Part shown: in pieces, positions 34,201-45,309 of the stretch | Numbering within the stretch: the stretch's first letter is position 1 | How the letters are laid out: every line of letters starts with the position of its first letter | Assembly: GCA_020744425.1 (NCBI GenBank) | Contig: JAGMUV010000003.1 | Span: 2,046,001-2,110,000, forward strand | Length of the DNA: 64,000 bases | Origin: Dactylonectria macrodidyma | Taxonomy: Eukaryota > Ascomycota > Sordariomycetes > Hypocreales > Nectriaceae | Direction: 5' to 3' | The notes under the pieces: generated by a model | Database searches by the model: none | What the model was told of the DNA's origin: nothing | What the model saw: the letters and a program-made list of their open reading frames with translations, nothing else | Program-made: the position numbers and the translations under genes

Positions 34201-35976
34201 CTAGGCAGCAACCGCATGGGCCGTTGAGGCCACAGGGACGGCCATCTCCTCACTAGGGTCGAGCGAGGCCTTCATCTCGGGCTCAGTCTCCTCGACCTGC
34301 TCTTCAGCAGTCTTGCCTGACTTCTTCTCGCCGGCGTCGCCCAAGCCGACGACGTCGATCCACCGCCAGTGATCAACAGGGTTACTTCCGCTTCTATCGA
34401 AGATAGCCTGGTCGTCATTGGTGCCATCAAGACATTGGGATTCATCATCTTTCTTGGTGATATCAAGTTTGTCGAATAGTGTGCCGTCTACCATGTCTCC
34501 GGCAGAGGTGCGCGCGACGGGGACACCGTTTGTTCGTAAAATTTGCAGCTGCGCTCGAAGGTTTAGGCGCAGCGCTCGCTCAGGCTGCTCGGCATCAAAG
34601 ATCTTCTTGGTCAACCAAGGAAACAGGATGCCAAAGTCGGATTGGTTCAGGTGGGCCGAGTTGACGACGTAGAAAAAGTTGGGCTCTGGCAGTTTCAGCC
34701 CGCTAGGCCGTTCATACAGATCAGGCGTAACTATCTTCGCAGTCGGATCAGGGGACAGTGCCCGGGCTTTCACATGAAGATGCTCTGTCCACTTGAAGAA
34801 GGACTCGGACTCGACGGCCAGGATGGCCTTTCCGCCGGGAGCCGTGGGGACGTCGGCATAGGCAGGCAGAGGGAGGTTGAACAATGGTACAGAGTTGGGG
34901 GACATGAGCGACAAGCACCACATATCAAGCAACATGATGACTGTCTTTTCTGTGATCTGATTTCGGATGTCGGCGCCTTCGACGGGCCGAAACAAGGGCT
35001 TCTCCATGGCCGCAACTGCCGGCTCATCCACGTAGTAGGTGCTCTTGAGGAATTGCGCCGCCGTAGCAGCGCCAAAGCTGTGGCCGGCAAAGATGATGCT
35101 GCCAGGCTCGTGGACGTTCAGCTTTCCGATAAACTGGTCCAGCTTTGGTGTGGATCGGTTCAGATTCGTGTACTTGGAGCCGCGATCGAGAGCAAGGACG
35201 GCTTGGTGAACCAGAGCCATCTCCCAGCATCGAATCCTCAATTGATAATCGCGGGCCTCGTACACCTCGGGGCTCACCTCGTGGGAGATCTTTTCGTAAG
35301 GGATATGACGCCGCCCAGCGGAGGCACTAGATCGAGGCTCGTCGGGTTGTCGGACAAAGGTGGTGACAGCGCTTCCGTCGCGATGCTCCGGGCAGAGCAC
35401 CACGATACCATGGGAAGCCAGGGAACCCGCGACGTACGAGTAAGAGTTTCGGCCTCCGCCCAGGCCGTGGGAGAAGATCATAGTCGGCCATCGCTGGGTC
35501 TCGGTGGGTTCGCTCAAGGTCGCATTCTTGTGGACGGGGATGGTGGTGTAGTGCAGGTGTCGGGGGAGGAATCTGGAGGCAGGGAGGGTTAGCAAATTTC
35601 TTCACCAGGTAGATTAGGCTAGCTGGATAAGTGCAGAAGGCTGATGCGACGGCGATACGTACGAAAGGAACTCGGCAAGCATAGGACCAATACCGAGGAA
35701 CTTGGTATATGCTGATAGGTGCTGGCGCTGGGGAGTAGGCAACCAGCCAATTCTTTTCTCGCTGGATGATGCGATAGCAGGGTAGAACATCCGGAATTGG
35801 ATGGTATGGATATCGCTGGCGCCTTCGGGGACTGGTACTGGAGATTCAAGCTCGGAGACGGGGATCTCAACGTCGACAGTGCCGACCTTGTAGGGGCCGG
35901 TGTACTCTGGGAAGGCCGGGATGGGGCTCAACCTCGAGAGGTACGAGGCCAACTTGGTGGTGGTGGATTGCTCCAT
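34201..35976 (-). CDS. Platelet-activating-factor acetylhydrolase-like lipase
   Basis: Alpha/beta hydrolase of the PAF-acetylhydrolase group (plasma/type II), which removes short or oxidised acyl chains from phospholipids. Exons 35976-35663 and 35572-34201 give 561 residues. N-terminal block: FPEYTGPYKVGTVDVEIPV, then FRMFYPA. The oxyanion region is FSHGLGGGRNSYS, the catalytic Ser270 lies in AGHSFGAAT, and a late His is in NSAHLNQSDFG. No signal peptide, so probably cytosolic. The C-terminal about 50 residues are acidic and disordered. In fungi such genes are single and of unclear physiological role. No operon-like link; the nearest gene on the far side is the transposon-split one, 1.2 kb away. 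Confidence 0.9.
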
Positions 35977-37198
35977 GACGTGTATGGTACCTTGGTGGTC
36001 TGCGATGATGGCGATGGTGGTGTCGTATCAATACCAGCGAGTGCAGGAAAGCGTAGTAATCGGGTGTCGCTAAGTGCTGCTTATCGCAGATCGCACGATG
36101 CAGATCGCAGGTCGAGGTTTCAAAAGGAACGTCCGGAAATAAACTGAGTTACAGGTCGAGGATTGAAAATGCGGGAAGTCAAAGGAAAAAAGGACGAAGG
36201 TAGGCTATAGCTGAAATGAAAGAGAGATGAAAGTGATGATTGAATAGAGTCAGGGGAATCAGGAGAAATGATTGCGCCAGGGCTGTGCTAGCAAAGGGAG
36301 CGCGTAAGATGCAATGCGCAATGTCGGAGCTCTTTTTTTTAGATTCGATTCGGTGTCAGATTCTGGTGACGTACGTGGTCTCGGCTGCTTGGCTGGTTTT
36401 AAATCCCTGTCAATGCCACGTTTTCTGATTCAACACAAGGATCAACGAAGGGAAGCAAAAGAAAATTTGTGAACAAGCAGCAGCAATCAGAATACAAAAA
36501 GAGTGAAAGAAAAAACGACAAGATAAAGGAAACAAGTCACGCGACCTTTGTTCACTGTACCTAGACACACACGCCGACCCAGTCTCCAGCAAATTCTTCC
36601 AATCCTGCACTCGTTCCATCGCAGGCCTAAACCCGAATAAGAGACCGAGGCACTGAAGCAGGACCCATCTAGGCGCATCATCGCGGGATTGGATCCTTGG
36701 TCTTGTGCGCGATTGCCACATGAGAAAAAAAGGATCTTAACTAAAAAAAAAAAAACGTCATCACTGCAGCTAACTAGTAACCGTCATGGAAGACGCTCCG
36801 GGTGGGTGGCAAGTGGGTGGATGGGTCCTCGTGGAGGCGCAGATCGGAAGTTCCGAGGCATGGAAGATACGTAGAAGAGGGCTACGAAGATGAGAACAGA
36901 AGTTGGTCATCACTGATTACCTATCTCACACTGGAAAGCCTTGACTCCGGCTCTCCGCTGGTAGGATACGCCACCATCTCACATCTGCCCTGTCTCCCGC
37001 CCCAATGAATCCCTCCGGAGCAATTCAAACTTAACGGCTCTTTTCGACATCTCGGCCGAGTGGGCACTACATCAAAAGCTTCTACCCTAACCCAGCCTCG
37101 GCTCAGTAGCTTCCAGAAAGCTCACTATTCGCCACAAATAGTACAACTGTCTTCGAGCAAGTTCCAATTCTGAGGCGGCTTGTCCGCAAACTACGTAT
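35977..37198. other. Intergenic
   Basis: Promoter of the lipase gene and gene-free sequence, with A-runs (12-13 A near 36743) and weak short frames. No recognised feature. Confidence 0.5.
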
Positions 37199-38538
37199 TT
37201 ATCGCCTAGAGGAAGGATACTTGGAAATCCCTGAGGTGTTCAGCTTGAGGTTCTGCCTAACAGAGCCAGCATCCTTCCTCATTGCACTTCCACCATTCCC
37301 GCTTCCACCATTCCCGCTTCCGCCACTCCCACTACCAGGGCCAAGATACGGCTCCTCGCCCATCTTCCTCTTCTGGCCATTCCACACACTACAATTCATA
37401 CACGGCGTGTGCCTGCATTCGTGAGAGGTCCACTCAGTCGGCTTCGCATCACTGTCACATTGTGGCTTCTTGTTAGGTCCATTGTTGCACCGACAGCACC
37501 TCCATCCCTTGGCTAGGAGCTCCCGATAGTTGCAGCTACAGTTGTGTGCAAAAGTTCCGACAACTGTAAAAAGTGGATCTGCAGCGATTATTTTAGTACG
37601 ATAATTAAAAAGTAAGAAAAAAGTAATAAATATATAAAATAAAATACTTTTTTAAATAGTTTTAGATATTTTAATACTATTATATAATTAAAAGATTTTT
37701 AAATATCTTTTTTATTTACTACTTATTTATTTTTCAATTTCTAAAATAAGTAGACTTAAATAAAGAAGTACTAAAAGTTTCTTAACTTCTAACCTCTATA
37801 ATTAGATATTAATAAATAAATAATTTTTTAAATTATTAATTTTAAAAATAAATTTCATTTTGTCAATAAAGAGTATTTTTTCTAAATATAATAAAATTTT
37901 ATAGATTTATATAAAGCCTTTTAAAATAATAGTATTTTTATAAAAAATTTAGTTTTACTAAGAAATTTTAATAATTTTTAAATATATTTATTATTTTAAA
38001 TATTATTTAAATAATATAAATAACTTTAAAACATTTTTATAAAATAAAATTATAATTATATATTATATAATACTAATATAAAAAGTAAATTTTAATATTT
38101 AATATTAAATAAACTTATTTATAAATTCTTAAAATAATAGAGATTTTGAAAATTAAAATAAAAAAAGACCTTTATTAAAATAAAATTTATAAATATAAAT
38201 AATAGATATAAATATTAATAAAAGTAAGTTTAAATAAATATGCTATTATTTTAGTTAAATATATTTAAAAAGTATTTTTTATATAAGTTAAATATATTTT
38301 TCTATTTATTATAAGATGTAGTAATAAAATTCTCTCTCCAGACCCACTTTTTCCATTGTCGGAACTTTTGCACACCCACTGTAGGCGTTGAACACGGCCC
38401 CTTGACGAAGTCAGGCGCAAAGTTCACCATGCCGCAACTGGAGCTGCTGTCTGTCATTGGCCTGCCCGTCTTGCAGTTGAGGTAGCCGCGCTTTGACTCA
38501 TACCCGCAGTCGTACTGGTTGAAGACGCACTTGCACAT
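37199..38538 (-). pseudogene. Small Cys-rich zinc-ribbon-like gene split by a transposon
   Basis: The minus-strand frame from ATG 38538 runs to the right edge of the inserted element (38382), and resumes from 37536 to a stop at 37199. Removing the element with one TA leaves a continuous frame of 164 residues without a stop. The first half has Cys-rich MCKCVFNQYDCGYESK; the second has WRCCRCNNGP and HECRHTPCMNC, a CxxC ... C-x2-H-x2-C-x2-C layout seen in uncharacterised fungal zinc-ribbon proteins, followed by a Gly/Ser-rich repeat (GSGSGGSGNGGSG). No signal peptide. As it stands the gene is broken, unless the AT-rich insert were spliced out. Function unknown. Confidence 0.75.
37539..38381. 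mobile_element. Tc1/mariner-type nonautonomous element, 843 bp, AT-rich
   Basis: The ends are inverted copies of about 43 bp beginning CAGT and sharing TGTGCAAAAGTTCCGACAA and a run AAAAAGTGG. They are bordered on both sides by the dinucleotide TA (37537-37538 and 38382-38383), the target duplication of Tc1/mariner elements. The interior (about 37590-38330) is almost wholly A and T with no transposase frame, and the size is below that of full elements, so it is an internally deleted or miniature copy. Loss of nearly all C and G inside while the ends keep them suggests repeat-induced point mutation or strong AT drift. Confidence 0.9.
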
Positions 38539-38805
38539 GATTAACCTGGTGTTTTGATATGTCGAGTTCCAAGACGATGTAGATTGTTGTATGGCTGCTT
38601 TGCTGTCTAAAGTTCTTGCCGTGTAGCCTTCTTGCTATATAGTTATCTTGATGTATAGGTGCCTTGTTGCGTTCGCTGGTCTTCAATCGTAAGGCTAGGA
38701 AAAGGCGCAATATATCCCAAACCTAGGGCAATGCGGATCACCGATCATCAACCCGTCCAGCCGTCACGAGGGCCTCTCCCAATCTGTTGACTTCAGTCCA
38801 CCTCT

Positions 38806-39432
38806 TTACTTCCCACTCGTCCTCGCATCACGAAGCATGTAAAAGTCCACAGCCGTGCCAGTCGGCGACTCAAACTCCTGCTGGCCCACGACCCTGAAGC
38901 CGTACTTCTCGTACATGCCCCTGCCGTTGGGCGTCGCCTCGAGAAAGCACGGCAGCCCGTCCTCGTCGGCCCGGTCCACTCCCCATCGCATCAGCGGGCT
39001 CGCGGCACCCTTGCCCATCCACTCCTTGCGCACGCCGATCAGCTCCAGGTACCAGTGCGGCCGCCCATCCATGGTCCGGCTGTGCGCCGCCGCAAGACCC
39101 CCGAAGAACTCGACCGCCAGCCCCGGGTTGCCGTCCTGCGGCCATGCGTCCGCCGGCGGAGGCATCTCGACGGGCGTCCCAGGCCGGACCCATTTCGCGT
39201 AGCCGACAATGACTTCGTCCGAGTCGTCCTCGGAGTGTGTGGTCATAACCAAGACCTCAAAGTTTGCATCTTCAAGATCCTTGGTCAGGCTCTCTGTCCA
39301 AAACTCCAGCGAGGCTTTGGAACCAGGTGGAAAGACTTGTCGGCCGATCATGGTGTCGGAGAAAGCTGAGAAATAGACAGCACACAGTGCTGGGATGTCG
39401 GCCGAGACGGCCTTTCGCATCTGGAACGTCAT
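38806..39432 (-). CDS. GNAT-family N-acetyltransferase
   Basis: Acetyl-CoA-dependent N-acetyltransferase of unknown substrate. Single frame; I choose MTFQMRKAV (39432) as start, giving 208 residues, because the GNAT fold begins with this strand; an ATG 14 codons upstream is possible. The acetyl-CoA loop is LIGVRKEWMGKGAASPLMRW (R/Q-x-x-G-x-G/A type), followed by PCFLEATPNGRGMYEKYGF, the usual end of the domain. Stands alone between the split gene and the F-box gene. This subgroup is common in fungi, with many paralogues. Confidence 0.87.
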   Translation of the reverse strand: MTFQMRKAVSADIPALCAVYFSAFSDTMIGRQVFPPGSKASLEFWTESLTKDLEDANFEVLVMTTHSEDDSDEVIVGYAKWVRPGTPVEMPPPADAWPQDGNPGLAVEFFGGLAAAHSRTMDGRPHWYLELIGVRKEWMGKGAASPLMRWGVDRADEDGLPCFLEATPNGRGMYEKYGFRVVGQQEFESPTGTAVDFYMLRDARTSGK

Positions 39433-39474
39433 GTTGGAGAACGAGGTGTGATGATGGCACGTGAATTTTATCAC

Positions 39475-39859
39475 GCAGATAGATACCCTTGTGTCAGCTT
39501 CGGGTCTGGAAAATTCTCCTCACATCCAAATCCAGCCAACCCCTCTCTTTTCGATGTAGTGTCCCTACTTCCAGCGTACTAGAAGGAAAATGCGGATTTG
39601 GCTCCCCCAGGATGGCCTGTGCTGCCGGAGCTCAATGTTGATGTCTGAGGTGAGCCGCTACACCCGTCACGCGACTCTATGTGAGCACTGCATCCTGAAC
39701 TAACATTTACATTTTAAAAACCAAGACACAGACAAGATGACAGGCACAATGTAAATAATAATGCCCAGCTATTTAATTATTTAAATGCATATGCATTCTA
39801 AGTGCTTGTATTATAAACTTTTTTATCTTCTCTTTACTTTTATTAAGTTATAAGTTACC
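39475..39859. other. Intergenic
   Basis: Promoter of the GNAT gene and 3' flank of the F-box gene. AT-rich from about 39700 (TATTTAATTATTTAAATG). No other feature. Confidence 0.5.
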
Positions 39860-41415
39860 TTACATATAAATAAACCTATGTTCGCTGAGGATTTGCCGCA
39901 GCGAGACAGGCCTAGCGACCTCAGTCGAAAGTCCCAGCTGGCGGATCGCATCGCCGTGGCATCGAATCACATCTGGATCGATCGAAGAGGTTTGTACGAC
40001 GACCCTGCCATGGCAATGCCGGTGAGCGACCACATCCCAAGCTTGCGTAGTCGCAATCCCTAGAGCAAGCTCCGAAGTTCCCCGTACCGTGATGATGGCC
40101 GACTGCCCATCTCGAGCCCTCTGGTAGCGAAAGAGCATTGCCACACCCCGTCTGCCATTCCATAACTCCATCGTGTCAAGTCTCGGCATCTTGAGCGCTG
40201 CGGCAGCGGCGTCTCGAAGCATGTTGTTGATATCCAAGGTGTCCGCATCGTTAGTGAGGACCCTCGAAGTTAGCGCTAGAGAAGTGAGCTTATCCCACAT
40301 CCATAAATCTTGACGCGCTGCGAAGAAGTAACCAGCGTCGGCCATGAAAGAGGCGGATAGCGTCGTGAGGTGCAGGCTGGCGCGGGCAAGTTTCCAACTC
40401 ACGGCCGGGTTCGGCACCCTGATAGCGGGACACTGGGAAAATCTTTCTGGGTATGACTCGTTGAAGTTCTCGAATATCGTCAGCTTGCACAATTTCGTCC
40501 AGGGAAAAGATTCGATCAGCGTCTGGTTGCCTGTATTCTGGTTGGTCAGCGGCTGCGTTGACTAAATTGCCAGGGGTCAAGCAAGCACTTGCGTTTATCG
40601 GTATGCGTCTCAATTTCAGTCCACTCTCTCCAGGGTTCGTAACAAAGCTCCTTCATGTTAGGGAACCGCGTGAGCATGTTGGCAAGCGCAACCGGCTTCC
40701 ATCGTCGGCGGGTCTGCTGGCGAAGGAGCACGACCCCGACGACGGGTACGAAGGGGAGACCCCGCCACCACTGCATCTCGGGTTCCTCGTCGTCGAAAGG
40801 CCCCTCGCCCATGATCTCATCGAATGTCTGTTCGATGGCGAACTGGCCAGGAGCAAGGACCTGCTGCCCGGCAACCCAGCCATGAGCCGGGTCATTTATC
40901 AGGGTGGTTCCTTGTTTGTGTCCACGGCGAGACGGGCACTCGCCTAGGTTGGTGTCTGAGCAGAAGCTTAGGTACTTGAACCAGTGCTGGTTGTCACTGG
41001 GCGAGTAGACACTGATATCGAGGACCAAGTCACCGCGAGGCTCCCATGCGCTGAGTGTCGTGAACAAGCTTTCAAACGCATCCGCGATGAATTGGTTGTC
41101 GATATTGTCCAACCCCCAACAGTCCCGGTCAGTGTTGGCACATTGTCTGCAATCGCACTGCTTCAGTTCTGCGCGAAACCAGATATAGCGAATCTGGCTT
41201 CTCTTTCGGAACAGAATAGCTTGAGAGTTGAGGTCGGCGAGGCGCGGTACCGTCAGGCTGATCTCGGCAAAGTTGAGCGGCTCGATAACTGATTGCCAAA
41301 TTCGGGAAACGGTCGCGAGCAGGCTGCACCTCCCGCCGAGAACTGGCAGGAGACCAAGGATCTCGTTTTGAATCTCTGGAGGTAGACAATCCCAGGAGGT
41401 TCTGTCCCTAGACAT
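39860..41415 (-). CDS. F-box-like protein, probable frameshift in the middle
   Basis: Fungal F-box family protein; such proteins select targets for SCF ubiquitin ligases. The N-terminal part (289 codons from 41415) begins with F-box-like WDCLPPEIQNEILGLLP and continues to FPNMKELCYEPWREW, then runs to a stop at 40546. The C-terminal part (to 39860) resumes in another frame, about TLIESFPWTKLCKLTIFENF, a continuation normally found in the same proteins. I could not find a GT-AG intron that joins both frames while keeping the conserved YEPWREW block. It is therefore either a one-base frameshift (pseudogene or sequence error) or an unusual intron. The two halves would give about 500 residues. 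Confidence 0.65.
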
Positions 41416-42642
41416 CTCTGATTAGGCGTGCAGTAGGTTGAGTGTGAAGGATCGCGGTTGGTGTGGATTGAGAAGGATGTGATGGGATGAAAATAGCTCC
41501 AAGTTTGAGACCTGTGTTTTGGGGGTGAAGAGAGGGAGAGATAGCAGATACTTATACCTTTCTGGAGAGGGTTTTACAGTCATAGTTAGAAGTACAAGCT
41601 TTTCAGCTATGTAGCTGAAAGCTTGAAAATAGGCAACTGTGTGGTTATCGGAATATGATGACCATGATGTGGATTTTTGGGTTCTGCCCAAAGTATAACA
41701 GCAAGCAAACAAGGGGGTGAAGAGATCTTGGCCGAGAGCCGGCCCCTGTTGGCTCCCCTTTATGCTTGATCTCGAGGAACACCCTGATGGGCAGTATATG
41801 GATAACTGCATTTTCACTTTTTCATTCAATGGACGTGAAGCACCGAGATGTGGCGCCACAGGTCACTGACCTGTCAGTGCCACGGTGGCTAATTTACCAA
41901 TGGTCTATCTACCCCAGCAGCCCAGATCTAATGGGATCTTGCTGAGGTGGGCAGCGCGATCTACCCATTGTAACGGCCGGAGGTGAACAGCAGCGCGCAG
42001 ATGATTGCGACCTCGAAGTCATCGCGACGGGCAGGTCGCGGGGCGGACATGGCTAAATGGAGAAGGGGTTGGCAGTGTCTTCATTGGCTTACCAAGTTTG
42101 GCTTTGTCCGCTGCGTCGATATCGTCAGACTCCACCTCCTAAATATGAGCGTTAGACTTGATCTATATAACTACTGCATGGCGACCGACGATTCTCGAAT
42201 GCATTCTATTCTCTTACAGCCATCGTGAGATGCGATTCGCTCTGCCTGAAATGAATCCCATTTATGCTAACTAAAGCATTTGCTCAATATGGCAATTGGA
42301 TACATATCTCACCAAGTTGCATCATTCACGGCCCACCCTTCCTCGGAACTGGTAGCAAACCCCGGAACGGTCACAAAGATATTTTGGCTTTGATCCATTC
42401 TTTCCAAGAAGCGATCATCAGCTTCTAGCGTGGAACAAGGTGGCTATCATCGGGCCAAGCCGAGCTTCATTCGGGCTTGAATTGCCCCGCTCATTACCAC
42501 GCCCTTTCATTGACGGGATCATCTGCGGCGTGACTCAACAGGTTCTTCACTATCTTCACGTAAAGAATAGTATGAATAACATCACAAGTATCTTCAACTC
42601 ACAAACACACAGTGATTCACGTCGCAAGAAAAATATTTCACC
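41416..42642. other. Intergenic, divergent promoters
   Basis: Between the divergent F-box and PEP-mutase-like genes. Contains the palindrome cluster at 41850-41890. A 145-codon minus-strand frame just upstream of the F-box start (41859-41422) has no domain and is likely upstream untranslated sequence. Confidence 0.5.
41850..41890. repeat. Cluster of nested palindromes
   Basis: Within 41 bp: GTGGCGCCAC (perfect palindrome), CAGGTCA-C-TGACCTG (perfect arms), and GCCAC-G-GTGGC. The outer strings TGGC...ACAGGTCA also pair across the same centre, giving a hairpin of about 15 bp arms. It may be the fused ends of a lost mobile element or a dimeric regulator site. Confidence 0.7.
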
Positions 42643-43452
42643 ATGACCAACGACTCCGCCAAGCAGCTCAAAGCTCTCCACGTCCCCTCTTCACCCATTG
42701 TTTTCCCCAACGTCTGGGATATCCCATCGTTCAAAGCCGTAGTCTCCCTCAACGACGGCGACTCCAAGCCCTTGAAGGCCATTGCAACAGCATCATGGGC
42801 CATTGCTGCTGCTCTTGGAATCGAAGATGACGATCTCACCATGGAGCAGAACTTCGAGGCCATCGCCAAGATTGCTCCGCTATGCAAATCGGCCGAGCTA
42901 CCCTTGACCGCTGACTTACAAGACGGCTACGGCGATCACATTACCGAGTCCGTGACAAAAGCCATTCAGCTCGGCGTCGTCGGCGCCAACATTGAGGACA
43001 GCATCCCCAATGCGGGTACCATGTACAACATCGACGAGCAAGTCCAGCGCTACAAGACAGCTCTCAAAGCTGCTGCTGAAGCCGGATGCCCAGACTTTGT
43101 CCTCAACGCCCGCTGTGACATCTTCCACCTCGACACAGGGCTCGCTGAGGAAGACATGATACAGGAGGCCATTACCCGCGGAAAGGCATATTTGGATGCC
43201 GGCGCCACGACAGTCTTCTATTGGGGAGGCTCAGGGCGTGGGTTGCGGACCGCTTGGGTGGAAACGCTGGTGAGAGAGCTGGGCGGGCGAGTCGCTGTCA
43301 AGCTTGCGACGGAACCGGGCACGCTGACGACGGCTGATTTGGCCAAGATTGGCGTTGCTAGAATCAGTGTCGGCCCAAGCCTGTTCCTCATTTCCAATAT
43401 TGCCATGAAGAAAGCTGCTGCCAGCATCCTCAATGGCGGAGGGCTCTTCTGA
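42643..43452 (+). CDS. PEP mutase / isocitrate lyase superfamily enzyme
   Basis: Probable C-C or P-C bond lyase of the PEP-mutase/ICL fold. Intronless, 269 residues. Starts MTNDSAKQLKALH; substrate-side FPNVWDIPSF; Mg2+-binding acids in TADLQDGYGD and GANIEDS; NARCDIFHL follows, and the fold closes with GVARISVGPSLF. The group includes oxaloacetate hydrolase, methylisocitrate lyase and carboxyvinyl-carboxyphosphonate mutase; the loop Cys of isocitrate lyases (KKCGH) is absent, so this is not a classic Icl1 or Mcl1. The subgroup to which it belongs is widespread in fungi and bacteria as 'carboxyphosphonoenolpyruvate phosphonomutase-like' with no proven reaction. A short 5' leader with GATC/AACA context precedes the ATG. 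Confidence 0.88.
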   Translation: MTNDSAKQLKALHVPSSPIVFPNVWDIPSFKAVVSLNDGDSKPLKAIATASWAIAAALGIEDDDLTMEQNFEAIAKIAPLCKSAELPLTADLQDGYGDHITESVTKAIQLGVVGANIEDSIPNAGTMYNIDEQVQRYKTALKAAAEAGCPDFVLNARCDIFHLDTGLAEEDMIQEAITRGKAYLDAGATTVFYWGGSGRGLRTAWVETLVRELGGRVAVKLATEPGTLTTADLAKIGVARISVGPSLFLISNIAMKKAAASILNGGGLF

Positions 43453-43678
43453 AGGACCAATCGGCCATTGGTCACGAATTGGTCTTGAATGCAATAACTG
43501 CTGGATTCTCGGGTGCACAGCTCGACTACCAGGCGATATAGGTTAATAGAATGATTAATTGATGAATGCATCTCAGCTTCAGGAGGACCACCCCACACTC
43601 CTACAGAAGTTCCGAACGCCCTTGGAATCTAAGCCAAATAGTTCCAACTCATCAGACCCCATCGTATGCGGGCCTACA

Positions 43679-44228
43679 TCACTGGGGCGTCCCCATCTCG
43701 ATGAAGAACTTTAGGTCTTCGTTACCGAGAATGCCACCCTTGCCTCCTAGCACGCATTTGATCGATAGAGGGTTCCACATACCCCCGATAATCTCGTTGA
43801 CGTGAACCTTCAAGTCACCCGCCAGGGCACATACCGATGCCCGACAGCGCTTGTTGGTAGCCGTAATGCATTGCCCACCGTTAACGTGAATGTAGCTATT
43901 TTCAGCCAGATCATCCCAGGCGGAGATGGCACCGGGGCAGTCAAGTCGGTCTGGTCCAGGTTTCTTATGAAGGTGTCAGCGATCAGCCTAGTCAGGCTAG
44001 GTTCTGTAGTCATACTGGTGTGCAGCAAAAGTTCTCGTCCCCTGCTTCAAGTTCGCAGGTTTCGAACAACTCAGGGTCAAGCCCGACGATTTTGAAGAAC
44101 TCATCCACCTTGAGATGGCTGATTATAGGTGCGTCGTCTTTTCTCTCGATGCTTGCAGGTCGGAAAGCATCCGTCAGATTGCAGAGGCCGTGGGCGACGA
44201 AAAGGGCAATAAGCATCGACTTGTACAT
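43679..44228 (-). CDS. Small secreted cysteine-containing protein, effector-like, unknown
   Basis: I recognise no family. Exons 44228-44016 and 43963-43679 join in phase 0 across a 52-bp intron (donor GTATGA, acceptor AAG) to give 165 residues. The first residues MYKSMLIALFVAHGLCNLTDA form a signal peptide. The mature part has about eight Cys (ETCELEAGDENFCCT; RLDCPGAIS; GGQCITATNKRCRASVCA; SIKCVLGG), suggesting disulfides, and no membrane segment. Size, signal peptide and Cys content fit a secreted effector-type or apoplastic protein, but there is no direct evidence for such a role. Convergent with the PEP-mutase-like gene, 226 bp between stops, and followed upstream by a 3.3-kb gene-poor region, a common setting for such genes. 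Confidence 0.75.
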
Positions 44229-45309
44229 GGCTGTAGGCGTTTGGTATTGAATCCGATAGCAGATGATGCTTTGATATCTAGGCTTACCGATCAATTGCTG
44301 ATTGATTGTGGGAAGGTAGTAAAGTGTTTGAGCAGAATTGGTTGATGAATGATGATGGAGCGCAGGATCATCGGCAGTGTCTCAATTCACAATTGTTCTA
44401 ATCGAATCACGTCCGAAAGCTCCTTCCAACCCTTATCTCAAAGCTTGAGATTCTGTGTGTTGACGTCACATATTGACGGTTTCGGATCCCCCTCTCAAAG
44501 ATGGTAATCGCGGCTCTCGAGGCGAGAGGATGTTCGGGTTGAGGGGAAGCGATTGGCTTTGGTTCACACGTAGCTTCCCGCTGACAATCACTTAGGCTGA
44601 TGAGGTAAGACGACAGGTGATACAAGCGTTGCGTTGGTGTTTCTGTTAACGAAAAGCAGCAGGCGCAAGTGCAATTGAAGCGTTGCCAATGGAGAACTTT
44701 GCCGAAAACGTCAGGCAAGGGAGGACGCGATGGCGCACCCGGCAGAGGCATCTTGTGCAACAATGTTGAATCACCTTCAGATTGCCTATCCCGATGCAAA
44801 TTATGTCAAAACGGGCCGAACGATCATTGTAGAGTTTTATAGAAGACGCAGCGACTTCCCTGGGCACTGGTCATATCTACGTCCCGTGTGAGTGTTCTTG
44901 CTGAGATGATGCTGGAGGACGCCTCAATCCACGCGCCTGGACATTGAGCAACAACACGTGAATTGGCGACTCACTCACGAGGGAAGACGCGTCCTTTCAG
45001 GTTCTAATGGGCGGCGATTACGTACATACGTACTTGACTTGACCTTAATTTTAAGTCAAATCACCTACCTTGTCGGTTTCACGGCGCCGAAATCGCAGAT
45101 CAGAGCAAGTCCCTGGTAACTCGGCCGGATGTCGCTTAATTGAAGCTTCTTTACATGCGAGAAGCCTTTTCCGCGCGGGACGGTCTTCCGCGCAGGTCAG
45201 TCTGTAGGAACTATTGATTGCGAACCCGGAAGCTCGAGAGAAAGTAATCCGATCCGGTGGAAAGATCAGGACCAGCCAGTCCACATGCCATCGACATACT
45301 GCAAATAAC

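Noticed and set aside
34642..35592. 316-codon plus-strand frame opposite the lipase gene
   Set aside because: The minus strand carries the GHSFG serine hydrolase, and the plus frame has no recognisable content.
41422..41859. 145-codon minus-strand frame upstream of the F-box start
   Set aside because: No domain, ends just before the F-box ATG, and the composition suggests untranslated leader sequence.
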